From positions 158,425 through 222,424 of the forward strand of contig NZ_JAERRH010000012.1 in assembly GCF_016741855.1 (NCBI RefSeq): a stretch of DNA of 64,000 nucleotides, in the 5' to 3' direction. Both the position numbers and the translations under genes were made by a program. This stretch comes from Streptomyces musisoli (lineage in GTDB: Bacteria > Actinomycetota > Actinomycetes > Streptomycetales > Streptomycetaceae). Shown here piece after piece: positions 32,668 to 40,082 of the stretch (the stretch's first letter is position 1; each line of letters opens with the position of its first letter). The notes beneath the pieces are model-generated. The model saw nothing but the letters and a program-made list of their open reading frames with translations. It was not told the origin of the DNA and searched no databases.

Positions 32668-32805
32668 TGTGCACATCCCCGCCCCGCGGTTGCACATCCC
32701 CGGCCCGCGGTTGCTCCTCTCCGACCGCGGAGTCCATCCCCTGCCGGCGGTGCTCATCCCCTGCCGGCGGTGTCCATCCCCCGCCCCGCGGTGTGCCCCT
32801 CACCC
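32668..32805. repeat. Degenerate 20-25 bp tandem repeats
   Basis: At least six imperfect copies of a motif like cacatccccgccccgcggt follow one another between the wblE terminator and the histidine kinase stop; middle copies read catcccctgccggcggtg. The remaining bases to 32843 hold nothing I recognise. Confidence 0.8.
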
Positions 32806-32843
32806 GTGCAAGGCCCAACGCCCTTGCACGGCGAGGCGGCCGG

Positions 32844-34319
32844 TCACTTCTGCGCGCGCACCGGGATGTCCAGGATCACGCGCGTCCCCCGCTCGGGCGC
32901 CGGCACCATGTCGAACGAGCCGCCCAACTCACCCTCCACCAGGGTCCGGACGATCTGGAGGCCGAGGTTCCCGGAGCGGTGCGGGTCGAAGTCCTCGGGC
33001 AGGCCGACCCCGTCGTCCTGGACGGTGACCAGCAGACGGGCCTCCTTGGTGGTGCCGCCACGCACCGCGGCGACCTCGACCGTGCCGGTGTCGCCCTCGC
33101 GGAAACCGTGCTCCAGGGCGTTCTGCAGGACCTCGGTGAGGACCATGGACAACGGGGTGGCGACCTCGGCGTCGAGTATGCCGAACCGCCCGCTGCGCCG
33201 GCCGGTCACCTTGCCCGGCGAGATCTCGGCCACCATGGCCAGCACCCGGTCGGCGATGTCGTCGAACTCCACCCGCTCATCCAGGTTCTGAGACAGCGTC
33301 TCATGCACGATGGCGATCGAACCGACCCGGCGGACCGCCTCCTCCAGGGCCTCCCGGCCGCGCTCGGAGTCGATGCGCCGGGCCTGGAGCCGGAGCAGGG
33401 CGGCGACCGTCTGGAGGTTGTTCTTCACCCGGTGGTGGATCTCCCGGATGGTGGCGTCCTTGGTGATCAACTCGCGCTCACGGCGCCGCAGTTCGGTGAC
33501 GTCCCGGAGCAGCACCAGCGAACCGATGCGTACCCCTTTGGGCTTGAGCGGGATGGCCCGGAACTGGATGACGCCGTCACTGGCCTCGATCTCGAACTCG
33601 CGCGGCGCCCAGCCGCTGGCCACCTTGGCCAGCGCCTCGTCCACCGGACCCCGGGTGGGGGCGAGTTCCGCGGTGGTCTGCCCGAGGGGCTGGCCGACCA
33701 GGTCGGAGGCGAGGCCGAGCCGGTGGTAGGCGGACAGGGCGTTCGGGGAGGCGTACTGGACGACGCCGTCCGCGTCCAGCCGGATCAGGCCGTCGCCGAC
33801 GCGCGGGGAGGCGTCCATGTCGACCTGCTGGTTGGGGAACGGGAAGGAGCCGGCCGCGATCATCTGTGCGAGGTCGGAGGCGCTCTGGAGGTAGGTCAGC
33901 TCCAGCCGGCTCGGGGTGCGCACGGTGAGCAGGTTGGTGTTCCGGGCGATCACGCCCAGGACGCGGCCCTCACGCCGCACCGGGATCGACTCGACCCGTA
34001 CGGGGACCTCTTCGCGCCACTCCGGATCGCCCTCGCGCACGATCCGGCCCTCGTCCAGCGCCACGTCCAGCATGGGCCGCCGGCCGCGCGGGACCAGGTG
34101 GCCGACCATGTCGTCCTGGTAGGAGGTCGGGCCGGTGTTGGGGCGCATCTGGGCGATCGAGACGTACCGGGTGCCGTCCCGGGTGGGGACCCAGAGCACC
34201 AGGTCGGCGAAGGAGAGGTCGGAGAGCAGCTGCCACTCCGAGACCAGCAGGTGGAGCCACTCGAGGTCGGAGTCCCCGAGGGCGGTGTGCTGGCGTACGA
34301 GTTCGTTCATGGAGGGCAC
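32844..34319 (-). CDS. PdtaS-like sensor histidine kinase (GAF-PAS-HisKA_2)
   Basis: This 491-residue soluble kinase has a GAF-like N domain (about 20-160), a PAS domain (about 190-300), a HisKA_2 phosphoacceptor (IREIHHRVKNNLQTVAALL) and an HATPase domain (LTEVLQNALEHGF, VQDDGVGLPEDF, GNLGLQIVRTL). This plan matches mycobacterial PdtaS, which signals to the RNA-binding antiterminator PdtaR. No membrane segment is present. No response regulator gene is adjacent. The GTG at 34319 and the ATG at 34310 are both possible starts; neither has a ribosome site and TACGCT 7 bp upstream of the GTG could make the mRNA leaderless. Confidence 0.9.
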   Translation of the reverse strand: MPSMNELVRQHTALGDSDLEWLHLLVSEWQLLSDLSFADLVLWVPTRDGTRYVSIAQMRPNTGPTSYQDDMVGHLVPRGRRPMLDVALDEGRIVREGDPEWREEVPVRVESIPVRREGRVLGVIARNTNLLTVRTPSRLELTYLQSASDLAQMIAAGSFPFPNQQVDMDASPRVGDGLIRLDADGVVQYASPNALSAYHRLGLASDLVGQPLGQTTAELAPTRGPVDEALAKVASGWAPREFEIEASDGVIQFRAIPLKPKGVRIGSLVLLRDVTELRRRERELITKDATIREIHHRVKNNLQTVAALLRLQARRIDSERGREALEEAVRRVGSIAIVHETLSQNLDERVEFDDIADRVLAMVAEISPGKVTGRRSGRFGILDAEVATPLSMVLTEVLQNALEHGFREGDTGTVEVAAVRGGTTKEARLLVTVQDDGVGLPEDFDPHRSGNLGLQIVRTLVEGELGGSFDMVPAPERGTRVILDIPVRAQK

Positions 34320-34547
34320 GTGTGCGAGCGTACCCGCGGCTTGCGGGTGGCCGGAAAACACCCGCGGGCCGCGGCGCCTGGAAGGGACCCTCAACCCTCC
34401 CGGCACCGCAGCCCGGAGCATCATCGGCCGTGGGGTGTGCGGTCCCGGTCGGCCGAAGGTCGAGGAGCCGGGGCAGTCAGGGCAGAGAGCACCAGTTCCT
34501 CGATCCGCCCTCCTGTGCGGGGAAGGCGGAGGCTTGTCATTCTCGAT

Positions 34548-34563
34548 TGTGGACTAGACCACG
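34548..34563. promoter_or_regulatory. DasR operator (dre) candidate upstream of the histidine kinase gene
   Basis: TGTGGACTAGACCACG matches the dre palindrome (core TGGTCTAGACCA) with one mismatch. It lies about 230 bp before the kinase gene, in the 322-bp gap between that gene and the end of the TetR gene. Nothing else was recognised in the gap. Confidence 0.7.
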
Positions 34564-34641
34564 ATGGCGTGTCCATGGCGCGGAAGCGTCCGCGCCGCGA
34601 AGGCGTTGGCACACGATGCCACGCAGCCTAGCCCGCCCGGC

Positions 34642-35271
34642 TCAGTCGTGGGGCCAGATGGTCATGGCAATTTTCGCGAGCGCCTCCAGTTCCTCCCGCT
34701 GCGCGCCGTCCCGGGCCTGCTGGGACATGCCCTGGATCACGGCGCCGGCGTGCCGGGCGAGGGCGGCGGCATCGGTGCCGGCCGGCAGCAGGCCCGCCAC
34801 GACGTCCGCCCGGATCCTGGATTCCAGGGCCGCGATGCCGGCGTTGCGCCGCTCCCGGAGCAGCGCCTCGACCTCGGCGCTGGTGCAGTTGGTGGCGGCG
34901 TGGACGATCAGGCAGCCGTACGGATGGGACGGGTCGGTGTACTCGGCGGCGGCCTCGCGGAGCATGCGCCCGATGCCTTCGCGGGCCGTGGGCTCCTCGG
35001 CGAGGGCCCGGTCGGCGAAGGCGCCGTGGGTGCCGGCGTAGACCCGGACGACCTCGTCGAAGAGGGTGCGCTTGTCGCCGAAGGCCGCGTAGAGACTGGG
35101 GGCGCCGATGCCCATGACCCTGGTGAGGTCGGAGACCGAGGTGGCCTCGTACCCGTGCTCCCAGAAGGCCATCAGCGCCTTCTCCAGCGCCGTGGCCCGG
35201 TCGAAGGATCGCGGACGGCCCCGCGTCCGGCCCGTGCCGCCCTGCGTCTGCGTGTCCCGGCCCGTCGTCAT
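34642..35271 (-). CDS. TetR/AcrR-family regulator
   Basis: This 209-residue regulator has an N-terminal TetR HTH (ALEKALMAFWEHGYEATSVSDLTRVMGIGAPSLYAAFGDKRTLF in outline, residues about 20-65) and a C-terminal domain (HPYGCLIVHAATNC) typical of the YxaF/LmrA-like group. The ATG at 35271 has no ribosome site; a GTG seven codons upstream is possible. Two copies of the near-palindrome TAGCGnaCCnCTAG lie just upstream and probably are its operators. The neighbouring divergent gene is nagB, but no link to aminosugars is implied. Confidence 0.9.
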   Translation of the reverse strand: MTTGRDTQTQGGTGRTRGRPRSFDRATALEKALMAFWEHGYEATSVSDLTRVMGIGAPSLYAAFGDKRTLFDEVVRVYAGTHGAFADRALAEEPTAREGIGRMLREAAAEYTDPSHPYGCLIVHAATNCTSAEVEALLRERRNAGIAALESRIRADVVAGLLPAGTDAAALARHAGAVIQGMSQQARDGAQREELEALAKIAMTIWPHD

Positions 35272-35284
35272 GGGGGATATTTTA

Positions 35285-35344
35285 TAGCGCACCCTAGAAA
35301 ATTGTCCGTGGGGTCGTGTACGGTCTTTCTGTAGCGACCGCTAG
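35285..35344. promoter_or_regulatory. Paired TetR-type operators
   Basis: TAGCGCACCCTAG (35285-35297) and TAGCGACCGCTAG (35332-35344) are direct copies 47 bp apart. The second has perfect arms TAGCG/CGCTA. Both are followed by aaaat-type tracts. They flank the likely promoter of the tetR gene, so autoregulation is likely; a plus-strand transcript towards nagB could be affected as well. Confidence 0.7.
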
Positions 35345-35421
35345 GAAAATCTGGAGGGGTGGACATGACTCGCCCGGAAAAGCCCCTTTCCCTCCGCACT
35401 CTCGAACGTCGATTCTGTTAG

Positions 35422-35437
35422 ATTGGTCTAAACCACA
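35422..35437 (+). promoter_or_regulatory. DasR operator (dre) upstream of nagB
   Basis: ATTGGTCTAAACCACA matches the dre consensus A(A/C)TGGTCTAGACCA(G/C)T in 13 of 16 positions, with the centre changed from TAGA to TAAA. It lies 39 bp before the nagB start. nagB is an established DasR target. Confidence 0.88.
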
Positions 35438-35475
35438 TAGACGCACAGAGCCCTCTTCAGAACGGCAGGCCCAGC

Positions 35476-36261
35476 GTGGAAGTTGTCATCGTTCCGGACG
35501 CCGAGGCGGGTGGCGAGCTGATCGCCGAGGCCATGGCCCAGCTGTTGCGACGCAAGCCCGACGCCCTGCTCGGTGTGGCCACCGGCTCCACCCCGCTGCC
35601 CATCTACCAGGCACTGGCCGCCAAGGTGCGCTCCGGCGCCGTGGACGCCTCACGAGCGCGGATAGCGCAGCTCGACGAGTACGTCGGGCTTCCCTCGGAC
35701 CACCCCGAGTCCTACCGTTCGGTACTGCGCCGCGAGGTGCTGGAGCCGCTGGGCACGGACATGGACGCGTTCCTCGGCCCGGACGGCACGGCCCAGGACG
35801 TCCAGGCGGCCTGCGAGGCGTACGACAGGGCGCTCGCCGAGGCCGGCGGAGTGGACCTGCAACTGCTGGGCATCGGGACCGACGGGCACATCGGGTTCAA
35901 CGAGCCCTGCTCCTCCCTCGCCTCGCGCACCCGGATCAAGACGCTGACCGAGCAGACCCGCATCGACAACGCCCGCTTCTTCGACGGTGACATCGAGCAG
36001 GTCCCGCACCACGTCATCACCCAGGGCATCGGGACGATCCTGGAGGCCCGGCACCTGGTGCTGCTGGCGACCGGCGAGGGCAAGGCGGACGCGATCGCCG
36101 CGACCGTCGAGGGCCCGGTCGCGGCCGTCTGCCCGGCCTCCGCGCTTCAGCTCCACCCGCATGCCACGGTGGTGGTGGACGAGGCCGCAGCGTCCAAGCT
36201 GAAGCTGGCCGACTACTTCCGGCACACCTACGCCAACAAGCCGGAGTGGCAGGGGATCTAG
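35476..36261 (+). CDS. nagB: Glucosamine-6-phosphate deaminase
   Basis: This 261-residue enzyme converts glucosamine 6-phosphate to fructose 6-phosphate and ammonia, the last step of N-acetylglucosamine use. Motifs are VATGSTPLPIYQAL, the Asp-bearing AQLDEYVGL and LGIGTDGHIGFNEP with the catalytic loop. The start is GTG. It is directly behind a dre site, so DasR should repress it until glucosamine 6-phosphate rises. dasR follows 340 bp downstream on the same strand. Confidence 0.96.
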   Translation: MEVVIVPDAEAGGELIAEAMAQLLRRKPDALLGVATGSTPLPIYQALAAKVRSGAVDASRARIAQLDEYVGLPSDHPESYRSVLRREVLEPLGTDMDAFLGPDGTAQDVQAACEAYDRALAEAGGVDLQLLGIGTDGHIGFNEPCSSLASRTRIKTLTEQTRIDNARFFDGDIEQVPHHVITQGIGTILEARHLVLLATGEGKADAIAATVEGPVAAVCPASALQLHPHATVVVDEAAASKLKLADYFRHTYANKPEWQGI

Positions 36262-36269
36262 CCCGGGGT

Positions 36270-36339
36270 GCCGGACGGAGAAGCGTGGCGTGGCGGGGCC
36301 GCCGGGGCGCCGGACGGAGAAGGGTGGCGTGGCGGGGCC
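36270..36339. repeat. 31-bp direct repeat, 39-bp period
   Basis: 36270-36300 and 36309-36339 differ at one position. The repeat follows the nagB stop directly and does not form a good hairpin. Confidence 0.85.
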
Positions 36340-36450
36340 GGCCGTGGCGGCGGAGACTGGGACGGGGTGAGCCGGGGCCGGACGGAACCTGGGCCGCGAG
36401 TCGGTGAGGGCGACGGCCGTGGCGCGCCTGGCCGCTCGCTCCGCCCGCAC

Positions 36451-36466
36451 GGTGGACTAGACCAAC
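36451..36466 (+). promoter_or_regulatory. DasR operator (dre) upstream of dasR
   Basis: GGTGGACTAGACCAAC fits the dre palindrome with small deviations in the outer bases. It lies about 135 bp before the dasR ATG and suggests autoregulation. Confidence 0.8.
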
Positions 36467-36601
36467 AGCGGGTGCAACGGTATATAGAGGGGATCACGGA
36501 GCGTGCGGGTGGAGTCCTGACACAACAACCCGTGCCACGATGTGAGCCGTGGCCGATGGGATGTCGGTCGCTTTCGGCATTCGGAGCCGGGAAGGCAGAG
36601 C

Positions 36602-37363
36602 ATGACCACCGACGTCAGCAGTGCGGAGAACGAGGCCGGCACAACCCGTACCGCGCGCGTGCCCAAGTACTACCGCTTGAAGAAGCACCTGCTCGACATG
36701 ACGGAGACGCAGGCGCCGGGCACGCCGGTGCCGCCCGAGCGCACGCTGGCGGCCGAGTTCGACACCTCCCGCACGACGGTGCGCCAGGCCCTTCAGGAAC
36801 TGGTCGTGGAGGGCCGGCTCGAGCGCATCCAGGGCAAGGGCACCTTCGTCGCCAAGCCGAAGGTGTCCCAGGCGCTCCAGCTCACCTCCTACACCGAGGA
36901 CATGCGGGCGCAGGGCCTGGAACCGACCTCGCAGCTGCTGGACATCGGGTACATCACCGCCGACGACCGGCTCGCCGAGCTGCTCGACATCACCGCCGGC
37001 GGGCGCGTGCTGCGCATCGAGCGGCTGCGCATGGCCAACGGCGAGCCGATGGCGATCGAGACCACCCATCTGTCGGCCAAGCGCTTCCCCGCCCTCAGGC
37101 GCTCGCTGGTGAAGTACACCTCCCTGTACACCGCGCTCGCCGAGGTCTACGACGTCCATCTCGCCGAGGCCGAGGAGACCATCGAGACCTCCCTGGCCAC
37201 CCCGCGCGAGGCGGGTCTGCTCGGCACCGACGTGGGTCTGCCGATGCTGATGCTCTCCCGTCACTCGCTGGACCGTGAGGGCAAGCCGGTGGAGTGGGTG
37301 CGGTCGGTGTACCGCGGCGACCGGTACAAGTTCGTGGCCCGGCTGAAGCGGCCGGCGGACTGA
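36602..37363 (+). CDS. dasR: GntR/HutC-family global regulator DasR
   Basis: This 253-residue regulator has a GntR winged helix (about residues 18-88; ERTLAAEFDTSRTTVRQALQE) and a UTRA effector domain (about 98-245). The sequence agrees closely with my memory of S. coelicolor DasR across its whole length. DasR represses aminosugar uptake, chitinase and antibiotic genes and is released by glucosamine 6-phosphate. GGAAGG lies before the ATG. Its own upstream region and that of nagB contain dre sites, closing the circuit in this locus. Confidence 0.97.
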   Translation: MTTDVSSAENEAGTTRTARVPKYYRLKKHLLDMTETQAPGTPVPPERTLAAEFDTSRTTVRQALQELVVEGRLERIQGKGTFVAKPKVSQALQLTSYTEDMRAQGLEPTSQLLDIGYITADDRLAELLDITAGGRVLRIERLRMANGEPMAIETTHLSAKRFPALRRSLVKYTSLYTALAEVYDVHLAEAEETIETSLATPREAGLLGTDVGLPMLMLSRHSLDREGKPVEWVRSVYRGDRYKFVARLKRPAD

Positions 37364-37383
37364 CGACGCGGCACGTTCGCCGA

Positions 37384-37397
37384 ATCGGTATACCGAT
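37384..37397. promoter_or_regulatory. Perfect 14-bp palindrome upstream of the symporter operon
   Basis: ATCGGTATACCGAT is a perfect palindrome about 90 bp before the DUF3311 gene. It may be an operator of a regulator encoded elsewhere. Confidence 0.6.
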
Positions 37398-37485
37398 ATG
37401 CGGGCGAGGTCTTCCGCTGTCACGACACCGTCACCTAGATTGCCTGCGCATTACACGGGTGATCAACGAGGGGACGGAGCGTGGC

Positions 37486-37749
37486 ATGTCCGAAACACCT
37501 GAAGTGAGACCACCGGTGGTGACACCGGCCCGGGCGGTCATCGCCCTGTGCCTCATCGCGCCCTTCGTGGCGATGCTGTGGGTCGGCTCGTACGCCAAGA
37601 CGGACCCCGCGTTCGTCGGGATCCCGTTCTTCTACTGGTACCAGATGCTCTGGGTGCTGATCTCCACCGCACTCACGATGCTCGCCTACCAGCTGTGGAA
37701 GCGTGACCAGCGCGCCCGCAAGGACACGAACGGGGGTGCGGTCAAGTGA
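37486..37749 (+). CDS. DUF3311 small membrane protein
   Basis: This 87-residue protein has two hydrophobic segments (about 15-33 and 45-69) with the motif VGIPFFYWYQMLWVLIS typical of DUF3311. It overlaps the following symporter gene by 4 bp (GTGA). DUF3311 proteins nearly always precede SSS-family carriers and are probably small subunits of them. GGAG lies 8 bp before the ATG at 37486. Confidence 0.92.
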   Translation: MSETPEVRPPVVTPARAVIALCLIAPFVAMLWVGSYAKTDPAFVGIPFFYWYQMLWVLISTALTMLAYQLWKRDQRARKDTNGGAVK

Positions 37750-39374
37750 AGGACGGCGTCAACGGCGTCGCGCTCGGCGTCTTCATCTTCTTCTTCCTGG
37801 CCGTCACGGTCGTGGGCTTCATGGCCGCGCGCTGGCGCAAGGCCGAGAACGAGCACTCCCTGGACGAATGGGGCCTGGGCGGCCGGTCCTTCGGCACCTG
37901 GATCACCTGGTTCCTGCTCGGCGGCGACCTGTACACGGCGTACACGTTCGTCGCCGTACCGGCGGCCATCTACGCGGCGGGCGCGGCGGGCTTCTTCGCG
38001 GTGCCGTACACGATCCTGGTGTACCCGTTGATCTTCACCTTCCTGCCGCGCCTCTGGTCGGTCTCGCACCGTCACGGGTACGTCACCACCTCCGACTTCG
38101 TGCGCGGCCGGTTCGGCTCGAAGGGCCTGTCGCTGGCGGTCGCGGTGACCGGCATCCTGGCGACGATGCCGTACATCGCGCTCCAGCTCGTCGGCATCCA
38201 GGCGGTGCTGGACGTGATGGGCGTCGGCGGCGGTGAGAACACCAACTGGTTCGTGAAGGACCTGCCGCTGCTCATCGCCTTCGGTGTGCTGGCGGCCTAC
38301 ACCTACTCCTCCGGCCTGCGCGCCCCGGCGCTGATCGCGTTCGTCAAGGACACCCTGATCTACATCGTCATCGCCGTGGCGATCATCTACATCCCGATCA
38401 AGCTGGGTGGGTTCGACGACATCTTCGCCAAGGCGGGCGACGCGTTCGCCCAGGTCAACCCGAAGACCGGCGCGCCACGTGGGGCGCTGGCCCCGGGGGA
38501 TGCGGGGCAATGGACGTACGCCACCCTGGCGTTGGGCTCCGCGCTCGCCCTGTTCATGTACCCGCACTCGATCACCGCGACGCTCTCCTCCAAGAGCCGT
38601 GAGGTGATCCGCCGCAACACCACGATCCTGCCGCTGTACTCCCTCATGCTGGGTCTGCTGGCGCTGCTGGGCTTCATGGCGATCGCGGCCGGCGTGAAGG
38701 TCACCAACGGTCAGCTGGCCATCCCCCAGCTGTTCGAGGACATGTTCCCCGACTGGTTCGCGGGCGTGGCCTTCGCCGCGATCGGCATCGGTGCGCTGGT
38801 CCCGGCGGCGATCATGTCCATCGCCGCGGCCAACCTCTTCACCCGCAACATCTACAAGGACTTCATCAAGCCCGACGCCACGGCCGAACAGGAGACCCGG
38901 GTCTCCAAGATCGTGTCGCTGCTGGTGAAGGTCGGCGCCCTGGTCTTCGTCCTCACCATGGACAAGACGGTCGCCATCAACTTCCAGCTGCTGGGCGGCA
39001 TCTGGATCCTGCAGACCTTCCCGTCCCTGGTCGGCGGTCTGTTCACCCGCTGGTTCCACCGCTGGGCGCTGCTGGCCGGCTGGGCCGTGGGCATGGTCTA
39101 CGGCACGATGGCGGCGTACGGGGTCGCCTCGCCCACCCAGAAGCACTTCGGCGGCAGCGCCAAGGAGATCCCGGGCATCGGCGAGATCGGCTACATCGGC
39201 CTGACGGCGTTCGTGATGAACGTCGTGGTCACGGTGGTCCTGACCTTCGTGCTGAAGGCCGTGAAGGCCCCCGAGGGCCTCGACGAGACCAGGCCCGAGG
39301 ACTACACGGCGGACGCCGGTGACGCCGGGGTCCAGGTGGAGCTGCCGTCCGCGACCGCGGGCGCCGGCCACTGA
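37746..39374 (+). CDS. Sodium:solute symporter (SSS family)
   Basis: This 542-residue carrier has about 13 membrane segments and the SSS signature region (FAAIGIGALVPAAIMSIAAANLFTRNIY). Paired with a DUF3311 protein it resembles the MctP/MctC group that imports monocarboxylates such as acetate, pyruvate or lactate. Substrate is inferred only from that pairing. The start is GTG inside the DUF3311 stop. A terminator follows. Confidence 0.93.
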   Translation: MKDGVNGVALGVFIFFFLAVTVVGFMAARWRKAENEHSLDEWGLGGRSFGTWITWFLLGGDLYTAYTFVAVPAAIYAAGAAGFFAVPYTILVYPLIFTFLPRLWSVSHRHGYVTTSDFVRGRFGSKGLSLAVAVTGILATMPYIALQLVGIQAVLDVMGVGGGENTNWFVKDLPLLIAFGVLAAYTYSSGLRAPALIAFVKDTLIYIVIAVAIIYIPIKLGGFDDIFAKAGDAFAQVNPKTGAPRGALAPGDAGQWTYATLALGSALALFMYPHSITATLSSKSREVIRRNTTILPLYSLMLGLLALLGFMAIAAGVKVTNGQLAIPQLFEDMFPDWFAGVAFAAIGIGALVPAAIMSIAAANLFTRNIYKDFIKPDATAEQETRVSKIVSLLVKVGALVFVLTMDKTVAINFQLLGGIWILQTFPSLVGGLFTRWFHRWALLAGWAVGMVYGTMAAYGVASPTQKHFGGSAKEIPGIGEIGYIGLTAFVMNVVVTVVLTFVLKAVKAPEGLDETRPEDYTADAGDAGVQVELPSATAGAGH

Positions 39375-39388
39375 ACGACCAACGCTCG

Positions 39389-39419
39389 ACGGGCCGTCGG
39401 AGGTGATCCGGCGGCCCGT
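39389..39419 (+). terminator. Terminator of the symporter operon
   Basis: A 12-bp stem (ACGGGCCGTCGG/CCGGCGGCCCGT with one G-T pair) and a 7-base loop start 15 bp after the stop and lead into TTGTCG. Confidence 0.8.
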
Positions 39420-39448
39420 TGTCGTACCCGTCCGGCAGACTCGGTGCC

Positions 39449-39777
39449 ATGGACTTCCTGGTCCGGCAGGCCGCCCGCGACGAGTACGGCCGGCTGGGCT
39501 AGACCAGCGCTCAGGCGTTCCTCGGGGACGGTCTCCTCGCCTTCGACGAGGACGGCTGGTATCTCGGCGAGCTGCGGGACGTGGCCAAGCGGGCCGCCGC
39601 CGCGGAGGTCCTCGTGGCGGTTCGCGACGACACCCTGCTCGGCGGCGCCACCTCACCATGCACACCGCCCACCGCGTCTGCGAACGCCTCGGCTTCGCGC
39701 GCGCAGCGGAGCGGGACCGCAATCCCCTCCCGGGCCGCCCCGACCTCACGCTGCTCACCTACGCGTTGACCCTCTGA
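39449..39777 (+). pseudogene. Decayed GNAT-family acetyltransferase
   Basis: The frame from ATG 39449 reads MDFLVRQAARDEYGRLG, then a TAG stop at 39500-39502, then continues TSAQAFLGDGLLAFDEDGWY and EVLVAVRDDTLLGGA. After about 39650 the family sequence resumes in another frame as TMHTAHRVCERLGFARAAERD and LLTYALTL. The middle of the domain, including the acetyl-CoA loop, is missing. So there is one nonsense mutation plus an internal deletion with frameshift. From memory intact Streptomyces relatives read through both sites. It is a clear relic, without neighbours of related function. Confidence 0.88.
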
Positions 39778-39787
39778 GACCGGAGCG

Positions 39788-39834
39788 ACACAACATCTGG
39801 GGGTGATGGGACAGCCCGGCACTAGATGTATGCT
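39788..39834 (+). promoter_or_regulatory. Two NrdR boxes over the nrdAB promoter
   Basis: Box 1 ACACAACATCTGGGGG (39788-39803) and box 2 GCACTAGATGTATGCT (39819-39834) fit the NrdR consensus acacTATATATAGTgt. Their 31-bp offset is three helical turns, as usual for NrdR pairs. TATGCT (39829-39834) within box 2 is a likely -10 box. NrdR represses ribonucleotide reductase genes when dATP is high. Confidence 0.85.
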
Positions 39835-39840
39835 CGTCCT

Positions 39841-39945
39841 CGCTGTCGCCGCAGGGGAATCCGGTGCGAGTCCGGAACTGTCCCGCAACGGTGTACTCGC
39901 GTGCATCCACACGCCTGTTCCAGTCCGAGGACCTGCCGGCAGCCC
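39841..39945 (+). promoter_or_regulatory. Cobalamin (B12) riboswitch
   Basis: The core GGGGAATCCGGTGCGAGTCC followed by GGAACTGTCCCGCAACGGT is the B12 box region, and CAGTCCGAGGACCTGCCGGC closes the aptamer. The 3' limit is approximate. The 137 bases between it and nrdA contain GC-rich segments able to form an expression platform. In S. coelicolor coenzyme B12 is known to shut off the class Ia nrdABS operon through this riboswitch, because a B12-dependent class II reductase exists as well. Confidence 0.95.
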
Positions 39946-40082
39946 ACCCGATCGTCCGATCCGGGTGCGTTCCGACGTCCGGGCCTCGCGGAGTGGGCCG
40001 GTGGACGCGACGCCGTGCGCGCTCGCGGTCGCCGCCCCCTGCCCTCCGCCAGGCCCCCGTGCCGAGCGAGGGAGAGCCTCAC

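Larger units (their letters stand above)
36262..36601 (+). other. nagB-dasR intergenic region
   Basis: The 340 bp hold a two-copy direct repeat (36270-36339), a dre site (36451-36466) and the dasR promoter region, but no gene. In S. coelicolor the dasABC transporter genes and a hexosaminidase gene lie at this place (from memory), and no remnant of them is visible here. Confidence 0.6.
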
